A stretch of 64,000 nucleotides of DNA from Streptomyces sp. CC0208 (GTDB lineage Bacteria; Actinomycetota; Actinomycetes; Streptomycetales; Streptomycetaceae). Positions 18,153-26,214 of this stretch are shown here, one piece after another. The translations under genes and the position numbers were made by a program. A model generated the notes under the pieces. It saw only the letters and a program-made list of their open reading frames with translations. It was not told the origin of the DNA and did no database searches. Each line of letters opens with the position of its first letter. The stretch's first letter is position 1. The stretch covers positions 2,170,001 through 2,234,000 of the forward strand of contig NZ_CP031969.1 of the NCBI RefSeq assembly GCF_003443735.1, read 5' to 3'.

Positions 18153-18479
18153 TCACGGCGCCGGAAACCGCCGCTCGTTGCGGTCGATCTTCGCGTCCAG
18201 CGCGGTCAGCGGATCGACGCCGAGCACCTCGCACAGCTGGAGCAGATAGGCGAGCACGTCGGCGATCTCGTCCGTGACGCGGTGCGCGCTGTCGGGGTCG
18301 TCCATGACCCGCGTCGACTCCTCGGGGGTCAACCACTGGAAGATCTCGACCAGTTCGGAGGCCTCCACGCTGAGCGCGGCGACGAGGTTCTTGGGGGTGT
18401 GGTACTGCTGCCAGTCGCGCGCCGCCGCGAAGTCGGCCAGCCGGCGCTGCAGTTTCGCCACGTCGAGGGGTTCGGTCAC
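18153..18479 (-). CDS. MazG-like nucleotide pyrophosphohydrolase
   Basis: A 108-residue all-helical NTP pyrophosphohydrolase of the MazG/dCTPase type. The metal-binding pattern EASELVEIFQW, followed by DEIADVLAYLLQLCE, gives the paired ExxE and ExxD residues. Such enzymes hydrolyse non-canonical or excess (d)NTPs to the monophosphate. The GTG start at 18479 overlaps the stop of the upstream ATPase gene (GTGA), so the two are coupled. CTGGAG serves as ribosome site inside the upstream gene. Confidence 0.85.
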   Translation of the reverse strand: MTEPLDVAKLQRRLADFAAARDWQQYHTPKNLVAALSVEASELVEIFQWLTPEESTRVMDDPDSAHRVTDEIADVLAYLLQLCEVLGVDPLTALDAKIDRNERRFPAP

Positions 18480-19696
18480 GGCTCCAGGTGTACCACCGTG
18501 ACGCCGTCCACCCCGGCGGCCCACGAGGCGTCGCTCACCGCGCCGACGAGCCGGATGTGCCCGCGCTCGCACATCCGCACGGCCAGCCCCAGCAGTTCGG
18601 TCCGCTGCCGTGGGTCCAGGCTCCGGTCGAGGTTGTCGGCGAGCACGGTGAGCGTCTGCATCGCGGCGGGCACCTCACCGGCCGGGTCGACCTCCAGCAC
18701 CCCAGGGCCGGTGAGCAGCACCAGGGCGAGGGCGAGGTACCTCAACTCGCCGTCGCCCAGCCGCGCGAGCTCCGTCCGGCCGCCGTCGCCGCGGTCGAGC
18801 AGGGCCCTGACCCTCCCGGCGACCAGGGGTTCGGCGAGCACGTCGGCGACGGGGCCCGCGCATCCGGCGCGCACCGCGGCGACGAGTTGGGCGTGCCGTC
18901 GGCCGCACTCCGCCCGGGTGCGCCACAGCACGTCGGCGAGGTTGTCGCAGCCGCCGAGCAGCCGTCCCGAACCGGTCGGCACGGGCAGGCGCATGCGTCC
19001 GGGCCGCGGGTCGCAGCCGAAGACGGAGCGCAGGGCGACGACCATCTGTTCGGCGGCGGCGAGGACCCGCCGCTGCCCGTCCGTCTTGCCGGCCACGCGC
19101 AGCGGCAGCAGGGGGGTGCCGAGCCGGTCGTCCGGGAGCGGGGCACGGGTGACCGGTGCGTTCCCGGCGGTGTGCCAGGCGGCCTGCACGGCCCGGCGGG
19201 AGGGGTCGCGCAGGGCGGTCTCCAGCAGGACGAGCCCACCGGAGGTCAACCGCTCCCCCACGATGCGCAGTTCGGGCTCGGCCTGGACCGCGAGGTCGAG
19301 CCGGACCGGACCCTCGGGCCCGTCGGCCGTGCAGCCGATCCTGAAGCCGCGGCGGCGCTGTGCGTCCGGGCGGGCCCGGTCGGGGACGCAGGCCTCGGGT
19401 CGGAGGAACACCTCGCCGAGGCTCGCGCCGCCCCCGAGCCGCGCGAGCGCCTCGTACGCCCTGAGCGCGCTCGTCTTGCCGCTCCCGCTGGGCCCGGCCA
19501 GCAGGGTCAGCGGCCCAAGCGGCAGTCCGGCCCGCCGGTGCACGGCGTACGCGGAGAGCCGCAGTTCGACGAGGCAGGGCCGGTCGGGGCGGGGCTGAGC
19601 GCCCTGCGTCGGCTCCGCGAGCGGAGACGCCGACTGAGCCGGCACTACGGGGGAGGTGGGGGACACACGCATATCCGGACCGTAGGACTCCGCCAC
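18476..19696 (-). CDS. ABC/SMC-type ATPase with unassigned role
   Basis: A 406-residue P-loop ATPase. Walker A is GPSGSGKTS near residue 70, preceded by LSAYAVHRRAGLPLGPL as in RecF/SMC-like heads. LARLGDGELRYLALALVLL resembles an ABC signature leading into Walker B (VLEVDPAGE). It may be an AAA_21-type stand-alone ATPase. It is coupled to the MazG-like gene. The start is uncertain: GTG 19696 or ATG 19672, neither with a clear ribosome site. Confidence 0.7.
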   Translation of the reverse strand: MAESYGPDMRVSPTSPVVPAQSASPLAEPTQGAQPRPDRPCLVELRLSAYAVHRRAGLPLGPLTLLAGPSGSGKTSALRAYEALARLGGGASLGEVFLRPEACVPDRARPDAQRRRGFRIGCTADGPEGPVRLDLAVQAEPELRIVGERLTSGGLVLLETALRDPSRRAVQAAWHTAGNAPVTRAPLPDDRLGTPLLPLRVAGKTDGQRRVLAAAEQMVVALRSVFGCDPRPGRMRLPVPTGSGRLLGGCDNLADVLWRTRAECGRRHAQLVAAVRAGCAGPVADVLAEPLVAGRVRALLDRGDGGRTELARLGDGELRYLALALVLLTGPGVLEVDPAGEVPAAMQTLTVLADNLDRSLDPRQRTELLGLAVRMCERGHIRLVGAVSDASWAAGVDGVTVVHLEP

Positions 19697-19753
19697 CGGG
19701 CGAACCGTTCCTCCGCGGCGGCCTTCCTACGAACGAGCTAACCTCCCCGAGGC

Positions 19754-20143
19754 TCAGGACCCCGGCATGCCGGCGCTCTCCATCAGGCCCGTCACCTCGG
19801 TCCCGGCCGGAGTGAGCAGGAACACGTTCCGGTCGACCCGGTGCATCCCGCTGGCCAGCCCGAACACGACTCCCGTACTGAAGTCGAGGACCCGCTTGGC
19901 GACCTCGGTCTCCGCGCCGGTGAGGTCGAGCAGGACGGGGATGCCCGCCATCAGGGTCTCGGCGACCTCGCGGGCGTCCGCGAAGACGTTGATCCGCAGG
20001 ACGACGAAACGGCGTCTGGCCTCGGTCTCGGCCTCCGGCATGGACCGGTGTCCGACCGCGGACGGCCACGCGTCCCGCCCACGCAACGGAACGACCTGGG
20101 CGAGCCCCTCCCACTGTTCATCGGTGACGTCGTACCTGTTCAC
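19754..20143 (-). CDS. SepF-family cell division protein (paralogue)
   Basis: A 129-residue protein whose C-terminal 80 residues match the SepF fold: FVVLRINVFADAREVAETL, then PVLLDLTGAETEVAKRVLDF and GLASGMHRVDRNVFLLTP. SepF tethers FtsZ to the membrane. Streptomyces carry several copies, and this one lacks the usual N-terminal amphipathic membrane helix. GTG 20143 is preferred because GGGGGAG precedes it; an in-frame TTG at 20188 has no ribosome site. Confidence 0.8.
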   Translation of the reverse strand: MNRYDVTDEQWEGLAQVVPLRGRDAWPSAVGHRSMPEAETEARRRFVVLRINVFADAREVAETLMAGIPVLLDLTGAETEVAKRVLDFSTGVVFGLASGMHRVDRNVFLLTPAGTEVTGLMESAGMPGS

Positions 20144-20357
20144 CGGCTCCCCCCGATCCGACTCGCCTTCAATGCCTGCACCAGCCAATTCTTACGCCAA
20201 GTCACCCGTTCGGCCCAACAGCGACACGGTCCGCGACCGTCACGGCGGTCACATCACACCGCCGTCCGGCGCGGACGAAAGGGTCTTACCCGCCTCACAC
20301 CGGACTCTTGGCCTCCGGCGGAGACCCCCTCACCGGGTCCGATTAGCGTCCGATCCC

Positions 20358-22082
20358 GTGCTCCTGGCAGATACTCAGCTGTCGGCACCCGGCCGGCCGA
20401 CCCAGCCGGCGGTGTCCGCCGCCCCGGAACCTCCCACGCAGTGGCATCGCGTCCTGACGCTGCTCGCGGACGTCAGCCTCTTCATCGGCACGCGCGAGGT
20501 GTGGACCCAGGCGGCCACCCACCGGCCCGCCGTGGCCGCGGTCATCTCGGTCTGCTACGCCTCGATCCTCGTCTGCGGTGTCCTGGCCCTGGTCGTGCGC
20601 GGCCGACGGTCGCTCGCGCGCGTGGACCTGTGCGTGCTGGTGACCGGCCTGATGCTCGCCCTGTGCGCGTTCGTCCTGTTCCACCGCGGCTCCGACGAGT
20701 CCGTCCTCACCGCCCAGGCGGCCCGCGACCTGGTCGCCGGGCACGGGATCTACGGCCGTCCCTGGCCCTGGCTCTTCGGCGGCGACGGCATCGCGCTCAC
20801 CCCGACCGTCACGGGTGGCTACGACTACACGTACGGCTATCCCCCGCTCGCCCCGCTGCTGACCGCCCCCCTCCTGTGGCTCGGGCACGGTGGCCTGCCG
20901 GCCATAGCGATGAGCACCGGAGCACTGCTCGTCGGCACGGTCGTGCTGTGGTGGCTGCTGCCCGCCCCGTGGCGGTCGGCGGCGACCATGACGTGCCTGG
21001 GGTTCTCGATGATTCCCATGTACGGCCGTCTCGGCTACCCGGCGATCCTGGCGCTGGCCCTGCTGGTGCCGGTGGTGGTGCGCTGGCCCCGGATCGGCCG
21101 GGGCGGGCGGCTGGGTGCTGCCGGGGTGGCGCAGGCCGCCTGTCTGGGCGCGGCGTGCGCGGCGCAGCAACTGCCGTGGTTCCTCGCGCCGTTCCTGTTC
21201 GCCGGGATCTACGCGGTACGGCGCGGGGAGCTCGGCGGGCGGGCGGCGGGCCTGGTGGTGCTGCGGCTCGCCGGGGTCGCCACCACCGTATGGCTGCTGA
21301 TCAACACGTACTTCGTCGTGAGCCAGCCGGTCGCGTGGCTGAAGGGGATCGCGCTGCCGCTGATCCAGGGCGCGGTGCTGCACGGCCAGGGCCTGGTGGG
21401 CGTGTCGCTGTATCTCACGGACGGCAGCGACCGGCTCGACTGGTACGGGTACGCGAGCCTGTTGCTGCTCGCCGGTCTGCTGGCGCTGTTCGTGCTGTTC
21501 GTGCGCCGCCTCGGTCCTGCGGCGACCGTGCTGCCGTGGCTGGCCTTCTGGCTGGCGACGCGTTCGCAGGACGGTTACTACCTGATGATGACCCCGCTGT
21601 GGCTGGCGACGGCGGTCACCGCGCCGGCCTCGGAGCTCGCCGGGGCCTGGCAGCCGTTCGCGCGCCGGCTCACCGGCCCGCACCGGCGTCCGGCGCGGAT
21701 CGCCGCGGCCGTCGTACTGCTGAGTCCGGCGCTGGTGAGCGCGACACTGGCGGCCACCGGGTCGCCGCCCCTGCGCCTTGAGGTCACCTCGGTGCGGCAC
21801 GACGTCCGCACGCTCTCCCGGCTGACCCTCCGCGTCACCAACACGGACGACGACGCCCTCACGCCCCACTTCACCCTCACCCGGGGCCAGGGCATGTACC
21901 CGTACTTCTCGGTGCTGCGCGGTCCGGCCACGCTGGCAGCGCACACGACGGCGACCTATGAACTGCGGCCGCCCGGGGGGACGTACGCCCTCCCGAAGCC
22001 GGGTCAGAAGGTCCGGCTCCGGGTGTTCACCTCCGCGCCGCAGACGCTGTCGAGCACGTACGTCACGCTGCCGACCGCTTGA
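20358..22082 (+). CDS. Large polytopic membrane protein, possible GT-C/DUF2029-like glycosyltransferase
   Basis: About 574 residues with roughly ten hydrophobic segments. An acidic first loop contains HRGSDESVLTAQAARDLV, a position where GT-C lipid-linked sugar transferases carry catalytic acids. The motif YDYTYGYPPLAPLL follows. The C-terminal 110 residues form a soluble, probably extracytoplasmic beta domain. The start is uncertain: GTG 20358 has no ribosome site. Its end overlaps the convergent yceI gene by 20 nt. The glycosyltransferase role is inferred from topology only. Confidence 0.6.
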   Translation: MLLADTQLSAPGRPTQPAVSAAPEPPTQWHRVLTLLADVSLFIGTREVWTQAATHRPAVAAVISVCYASILVCGVLALVVRGRRSLARVDLCVLVTGLMLALCAFVLFHRGSDESVLTAQAARDLVAGHGIYGRPWPWLFGGDGIALTPTVTGGYDYTYGYPPLAPLLTAPLLWLGHGGLPAIAMSTGALLVGTVVLWWLLPAPWRSAATMTCLGFSMIPMYGRLGYPAILALALLVPVVVRWPRIGRGGRLGAAGVAQAACLGAACAAQQLPWFLAPFLFAGIYAVRRGELGGRAAGLVVLRLAGVATTVWLLINTYFVVSQPVAWLKGIALPLIQGAVLHGQGLVGVSLYLTDGSDRLDWYGYASLLLLAGLLALFVLFVRRLGPAATVLPWLAFWLATRSQDGYYLMMTPLWLATAVTAPASELAGAWQPFARRLTGPHRRPARIAAAVVLLSPALVSATLAATGSPPLRLEVTSVRHDVRTLSRLTLRVTNTDDDALTPHFTLTRGQGMYPYFSVLRGPATLAAHTTATYELRPPGGTYALPKPGQKVRLRVFTSAPQTLSSTYVTLPTA

Positions 22083-22578
22083 AGCGGAGCGAGGCGGTGA
22101 CCGCGGTCAGGCCGCGGATCATGCCGAGCTGGTTCCAGCCCAGGCCGAAGTGCTCGCGGTCCACCGAGAACTCCGCGTGCAGCGTGACCGCGTCGGCGCT
22201 CGCGTCGACGAGCCGCGCGGTGAAGGACTGGGGGCGGCTGACGCCGCGCGCGGTGAGCTGACCGATCACGTGCACCTGATCGCCGTCGCGCAGCTCGGCG
22301 CTGCGCACCGCGAAGGTGATCTCGGGGTGGTTGTCGACGTCGAAGAAGTCGGACCCGCGCAGGTGGGTGTCCCGCTTGGCGTTCTTGGTGTCGAGGGAGG
22401 CGGCGTCGAGGGTCACGGTGCCGACGGCGGACCCGTCGGCCCGCACCTCGCCGTGACCGTCCACGGTGGTGAAGGTGCCCTTCACGGTGACCAGGCCCCA
22501 CATCGTCCTGTGCTTGAGCGCGACGGTGGTGGCGGTCCGGTCGAGCTGCCAGGTTCCGGTTTCGACGGCGACGGACAT
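22063..22578 (-). CDS. YceI family protein
   Basis: A 171-residue lipocalin-like beta-barrel protein of the YceI family, which binds polyisoprenoids or amphiphiles. Family features are TWQLDRTATTVALKHRTMWGLVTVKG at the N-terminus (split here by type), GSDFFDVDNHPEITF in the middle and LGWNQLGM near the end. There is no signal peptide, so it is cytosolic, unlike the E. coli protein. It is divergent from a MarR gene, and the intergenic region holds two CAAATTTG operators. Confidence 0.85.
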   Translation of the reverse strand: MSVAVETGTWQLDRTATTVALKHRTMWGLVTVKGTFTTVDGHGEVRADGSAVGTVTLDAASLDTKNAKRDTHLRGSDFFDVDNHPEITFAVRSAELRDGDQVHVIGQLTARGVSRPQSFTARLVDASADAVTLHAEFSVDREHFGLGWNQLGMIRGLTAVTASLRFKRSAA

Positions 22579-22596
22579 GATGGCTCACTCCTGTAG

Positions 22597-22640
22597 TCCA
22601 AATTTGGATGACACCACGCTAGCTCATACTCCAAATTTGA
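22597..22640. promoter_or_regulatory. Twin MarR-type operators
   Basis: A perfect 12-bp palindrome TCCAAATTTGGA (22597-22608) and a second site TCCAAATTTGA (22630-22640) lie 33 nt apart between yceI and marR. Such AT-rich palindromes in a GC-rich setting, near a MarR gene, are typical self-regulatory sites. TACACT at 22649-22654 would make the marR transcript nearly leaderless. Confidence 0.75.
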
Positions 22641-22660
22641 ACAACAGCTACACTCGAAGC

Positions 22661-23140
22661 ATGGCCGATCCGTCCGAATGTCCCACCACGTCCGGCGGGC
22701 TCCTGCCCCCTGAGCTGCACGCATGGATGCTGATGCTGGCCGCGACGGGAGCCGTCGAGCAGGAGCTGCGCTCCGTCGTCAAGGAACGCCTGGACGTCTC
22801 GCACGACGAGTTCCTGGTCCTGTGCCTGCTCGCCGCGGACCCCGGCCAGGCCCTGCGCATGACCCAGGTCGCCGAACTCCTGGGCCGCCCCAAGACCCGC
22901 CTCACCTACCAGGTCGCCTGCCTTCAGCACGCGGGGCTGGTCACCCGCAGGTCGGTCTGCGGCGACAAGCGGGGCATCGAGGTCGCCCTCACCGAGAAGG
23001 CCCGGGGACTGCTCAAGGACGCATCCGACGCACTCGCCGAGACGGTCAAGGAGGCACTCGGGCGCTTCATGGGCCCGGCACAGCGCCAGGCGTTGTGCGC
23101 GCTGATGCCCGATTTCGCCGCGGAGACGGCACGGGAGTAG
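22661..23140 (+). CDS. MarR-family transcriptional regulator
   Basis: A 159-residue winged-helix regulator. The DNA-binding core is VAELLGRPKTRLTYQVACLQHAGLV (split into recognition helix and wing), then RSVCGDKRGIEVALTEK. Flanking helices form the dimer. A cysteine in the wing (SVCGD) might allow redox control. It is divergent from yceI, with two palindromic operators between them, so repression of both genes is the simplest model. Confidence 0.85.
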   Translation: MADPSECPTTSGGLLPPELHAWMLMLAATGAVEQELRSVVKERLDVSHDEFLVLCLLAADPGQALRMTQVAELLGRPKTRLTYQVACLQHAGLVTRRSVCGDKRGIEVALTEKARGLLKDASDALAETVKEALGRFMGPAQRQALCALMPDFAAETARE

Positions 23141-23212
23141 TCACCGGTGCGGTGCGGGCAGTCCGGCCCCAGCAGGTACGGCTGCCCCGTGCCTCCGCAC
23201 CAGGCGGTGAGC

Positions 23213-23274
23213 GGGTTCAGGGGCGCGGGTTCAGGGGCGCGGGTTCAGGGGCGCGGGGAACTGCGCGACCGGCC
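23213..23274. repeat. 14-bp tandem repeat leading into dispersed repeat half-copy
   Basis: GGGTTCAGGGGCGC occurs three times in tandem (23213-23254) and runs into one arm of the dispersed element (23248-23274, GGGGCGCGGGGAACTGCGCG core). The second arm is absent, so a long hairpin cannot form. Confidence 0.7.
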
Positions 23275-23329
23275 ACCACGCTGCCGCACTCGCCCCCACG
23301 ACCCCCTCGTGGCACCCCGGCAGGCGCAC

Positions 23330-23914
23330 TCACACCACCAGTTCCATCAGCACCCCCCTGGCCCGCGCCACCCGGGACCGCACAGTCCCCACCGGGCAAC
23401 CACTCACCACAGCGGCCTCCTCGTACGACAAGCCCAGCAACTGCGTCAGCACAAACGCCTCCCGCCGCTCGTCGGACAACGCGCCCAACAGATCGAGCAG
23501 CGCTATCCCGTCGTCGAATCCGGGCACATTCCGGGGCTGCGCACGCTCCACCGCGGCCTGCCAGTCCGAACTGTCGTACCGGCGGGGCCGGGCCGCGGCG
23601 TGCCGGAAGCCGTCGATCACCGCACGGCGGGCGATGGACAGCAGCCAGGTCCGCGCCGAGGACCGCCCCTCGAACCGGTGCAGGCTGCCGAGCGCCCGCA
23701 GGAAGGTGTCCTGGGCCAGGTCGTCCACGGACTGGGGGTCGGCGCAGAGGTAGGAGACATAGCGCAGGACGTCATGGTGCAGCGCGCGTACGAAACGGTC
23801 GACGGCATCGGTGTCACCGGCGCGGGCGGCGAGTGCCCAGGCGGTGACGGAGGCGTCGGCGGAGTCCCGTTGAGCGCGGAGTTCGGCAGCGGCGGGCAGG
23901 GCGGAAGTGATCAC
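23330..23914 (-). CDS. ECF-type RNA polymerase sigma factor
   Basis: A 194-residue sigma factor with region 2 (DLAQDTFLRALGSLHRFEGR, SARTWLLSIARR) and region 4 (LLGLSYEEAAVVSGCPVGTV). GTG 23914 is taken as the start after GAGAAGGACACCTG. No zinc-finger anti-sigma gene adjoins it. Instead the upstream same-strand genes encode two Met/His-rich membrane proteins and YcnI, so control by metal status through one of the membrane proteins is a hypothesis. Confidence 0.85.
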   Translation of the reverse strand: MITSALPAAAELRAQRDSADASVTAWALAARAGDTDAVDRFVRALHHDVLRYVSYLCADPQSVDDLAQDTFLRALGSLHRFEGRSSARTWLLSIARRAVIDGFRHAAARPRRYDSSDWQAAVERAQPRNVPGFDDGIALLDLLGALSDERREAFVLTQLLGLSYEEAAVVSGCPVGTVRSRVARARGVLMELVV

Positions 23915-24011
23915 CAGGTGTCCTTCTCGGGTCAGCCGTGATCCGGGCCGCTCCGGCGCACACAGGTGCACGGCGGTCCGGTGAGGGGATACGGCCGTGC
24001 GGCGACCACGT

Positions 24012-24068
24012 GTGCGGTGGGCACACGTGCGGCGGGCACAGGTGCCGGCGGCACAGGTGCGGGTGCAC
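24012..24068 (-). repeat. 15-bp tandem repeat in ECF sigma leader
   Basis: Units GTGCGGTGGGCACAC, GTGCGGCGGGCACAG, GTGCCGGCGGCACAG and a partial fourth, each with GTGC...GCAC dyad arms. One minus-strand frame, from GTG 24068, reads (H-L/V-C-x-x) repeats: HLCRRHLCPPHVCPPH. No ribosome site precedes it. Confidence 0.6.
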
Positions 24069-24115
24069 GACCGAGCCCGAGGCGCGCGAGGGGCGCCTCG
24101 GGAAACCGTCTGTCG

Positions 24116-24757
24116 TCAGGCGACAGCGGTCCCCGGGGGCGGGCCCCGATGGGTGATCGCGTGGACGAGAAGGAGAAGCCGCGGCGCCCGCTGCGAGCGG
24201 GCCCGGCGTACCCGCAGACGCGGGCGGTGCGGGGTGGCGGGCAAGGCGAACAGCAGGCGCAGCGGGGCGACCAGCCGGGCCCCGACAGCCCGCAGGATGC
24301 GGAACGCGGCCCGTTCGCCGTACGCCAGCCAGAGCCCGGTGAGAAGCGCGGCGAGCAGATGGGCGGCGTACATCCCGAACGGCACGAGGAAGGAGAGGGC
24401 GCCGACACCCGACGAGGTCCCCGCTGGGGCCGCGTCGAGGGAGTCCATGCCGCTCATGTGCATGGACTCCATGTGCATCCCGCCCATGTCCTGCCCCGCC
24501 GTTGTGGGCTGCGTCAGGGAGAACGCCGAGTGGAGGGCCGTCTGGGCTGCGACCACGACGGCCACGATCAGCGGCAGCCCGCGTTCACGGCCGGCCAGAC
24601 ACCAGCCCGCGCACCCGGTCACCGCCAGGCCCGCGGCCAGTGTCCAACCCGGCACGGGGGCGCCGGACATGAGGACATGGCCCAGGGCGGCGAGCAGCAC
24701 ACAGACGGCCGCGAACACCGCGGCCCGTACTGTGCGTGCACACCACCCTGCTGTCAT
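24116..24757 (-). CDS. Met/His-rich membrane protein, probable copper-related (paralogue 1)
   Basis: A 213-residue protein with about five hydrophobic segments. A loop near residue 90 holds GGMHMESMHMSGMD, a Met/His cluster like those of extracytoplasmic copper binders. The cytosolic tail is Arg-rich and ends in THRGPPPGTAVA. The protein encoded at 25567 shares topology, a Met/His loop and a similar HRRGPP tail. YcnI, a copper-binding family, lies between them. Copper handling or sensing is inferred. Confidence 0.7.
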   Translation of the reverse strand: MTAGWCARTVRAAVFAAVCVLLAALGHVLMSGAPVPGWTLAAGLAVTGCAGWCLAGRERGLPLIVAVVVAAQTALHSAFSLTQPTTAGQDMGGMHMESMHMSGMDSLDAAPAGTSSGVGALSFLVPFGMYAAHLLAALLTGLWLAYGERAAFRILRAVGARLVAPLRLLFALPATPHRPRLRVRRARSQRAPRLLLLVHAITHRGPPPGTAVA

Positions 24758-24823
24758 GGCGCCTCATCCTCCCATCCGGGCACCCGCCTTCACCTGTGGG
24801 TACGGAAATCCACAGGCTCCCGC

Positions 24824-25525
24824 TCACTGCGCACGGCGACCCCGCACGACGGCGAAGGCGGCCGCCGCCAGGCCCAGGACGCCCACGACCAGTCCGGCGA
24901 CGCCGAGGCCGCGGGCGGTCGAGTCGCTCACGGCGGCAGCGGAGGTGGTCGCCGAGACCTTGGGGGCGGCGGACGCGCCGGTGCCCGAGGTCAGCTTCAG
25001 GACGGGCGCCGGGTTCTCCGGCTCGTCGTCGCCCCCGGCGGCCTCCTCGATCCAGCGGACGACCTTCCCGTCGGAGTAGGTCTGGAGGGTCTTGAAGGTC
25101 AGCTGGGCGGTGTCGTCGGGCAGTTGACCGAAGGCGACGTCGAAGTCCTCGTACTGGCCGGGACCGATCTTCCCGCCGGTCCAGGTGATCTCGGAGACCG
25201 CGTCGGTGATCGTGCCGTCGTCCGTCTTGACCGGCGTCTTGAGCTTGGTGTCGGTGACCTTGGCGGTCCAGCCGTCGCGCGGGGAGACGAGCACGCCGAG
25301 CAGGGGGTGGTCGGTGGGCAGGAACAGCTGCACCTTCGTGGTGCTCGCGGTGTCGCTCTCGTCGGGCACGCGGAACGTGAGGGCGCCGTCGGTGGCGCCC
25401 TTGGCGTAACGGTCGGGATGGACGGTGACGTGCGCGGAGGCGACGCCCGCGGCGGTGAGGACGGCGGAGGCGGCGAGGGCGGCGCCGAGGCCGGCGCGGC
25501 GCAGGGCGGTGCGTGCTGAGGACAT
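24824..25525 (-). CDS. ycnI: YcnI-family copper-binding protein
   Basis: A 233-residue exported protein. A signal peptide (GLGAALAASAVLTAAGVASA) is cleaved so that the mature N-terminus begins HVTVHPD, the histidine brace position used for Cu(II) in this family. A DUF1775 beta domain follows (to about residue 155). A low-complexity linker and a C-terminal transmembrane helix with VRGRRAQ anchor come last. It lies between two Met/His-rich membrane proteins on the same strand, with gaps of 66 and 41 nt. Confidence 0.9.
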   Translation of the reverse strand: MSSARTALRRAGLGAALAASAVLTAAGVASAHVTVHPDRYAKGATDGALTFRVPDESDTASTTKVQLFLPTDHPLLGVLVSPRDGWTAKVTDTKLKTPVKTDDGTITDAVSEITWTGGKIGPGQYEDFDVAFGQLPDDTAQLTFKTLQTYSDGKVVRWIEEAAGGDDEPENPAPVLKLTSGTGASAAPKVSATTSAAAVSDSTARGLGVAGLVVGVLGLAAAAFAVVRGRRAQ

Positions 25526-25566
25526 GGGTGAGGGATCTCCGTACTGACAGGAAAGGGGTGAAGGGG

Positions 25567-26142
25567 TCAGATCGCGTACGGGATCCAGGTGGGCGGTCCG
25601 CGCCGGTGGACGGTGTGGCGGAGCAGGAGCGGGCAGGGGGTGCGCGGGCCGTCGGCCGGTGGGCGTACGGGATCCGGGGCGACCGGTTCGCCGTATCCCC
25701 GCCACCAGGCCGCGAGGCCCGGTACGAGCGTGACCGCCCGGCGCAGGATCGACCACAGGGCGGCCTCGCCGCGCCGCAGCCACCAGGTCAGCAGGACGGC
25801 GGCCGCGACGTGGGCCGCGGTGGCGTGCGGGGTCAGGGTGTGGACGTGCGAGTGGGTCATGCGCATGCCGTGCATGACCATCACCGGGTGCGGCCGCGCC
25901 GCGCCGAAGGCCAGATGCAGTCCGCCCTGGGAGGCGAGGGTCGCCCCGCCGATGGCCGCGAGGGGCCTCTCGCGGCCGCCGAGCAGCCACCCGGCCGCGA
26001 ACACCGGCACGAACCCGGCCGTCTGCGTCCACACCGGCGGTGCCGTGCCGGTCGCCAGGGTGTGCCCGCCGGCGGCCAGCAGCACGCAGAGCGCGGCGAA
26101 CACCGCCGCGCGCAGGCTCCGGACCGCAGGGGACGCCCTCAT
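25567..26142 (-). CDS. Met/His-rich membrane protein, probable copper-related (paralogue 2)
   Basis: A 191-residue membrane protein. The central loop MVMHGMRMTHSHVHTLTPHA is rich in Met and His. The N-terminal segment (LRAAVFAALCVLLAAGGHTL) closely parallels that of paralogue 1 (VRAAVFAAVCVLLAALGHVL). The tail ends HTVHRRGPPTW. ATG 26142 is preferred; an in-frame GTG at 26160 is possible. It would be the first gene of a four-gene unit with ycnI, paralogue 1 and the sigma factor. Confidence 0.7.
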   Translation of the reverse strand: MRASPAVRSLRAAVFAALCVLLAAGGHTLATGTAPPVWTQTAGFVPVFAAGWLLGGRERPLAAIGGATLASQGGLHLAFGAARPHPVMVMHGMRMTHSHVHTLTPHATAAHVAAAVLLTWWLRRGEAALWSILRRAVTLVPGLAAWWRGYGEPVAPDPVRPPADGPRTPCPLLLRHTVHRRGPPTWIPYAI

Positions 26143-26180
26143 GGCGATCGATACTCCCACGTGTGGCCCGGGCCCCGGAC

Positions 26181-26214
26181 TCGGGTTCGGGTTCGGGTTC
26201 GGGTTCGGGTTCGG
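26181..26214. repeat. Hexanucleotide tandem repeat TCGGGT
   Basis: Five full and one partial copy of TCGGGT run directly up to the stop codon of the nitrate reductase fusion gene, upstream of the copper unit. It is a perfect microsatellite and so could vary in length between strains. Confidence 0.8.

Noticed and set aside
20144..20188. TTG start extending the SepF-like protein
   Set aside because: No ribosome site at the TTG, whereas GTG 20143 follows GGGGGAG.
26181..26214. TCGGGT tract considered as telomere-like DNA
   Set aside because: Streptomyces telomeres are palindromic, not short tandem repeats; the tract is internal and only 34 nt.
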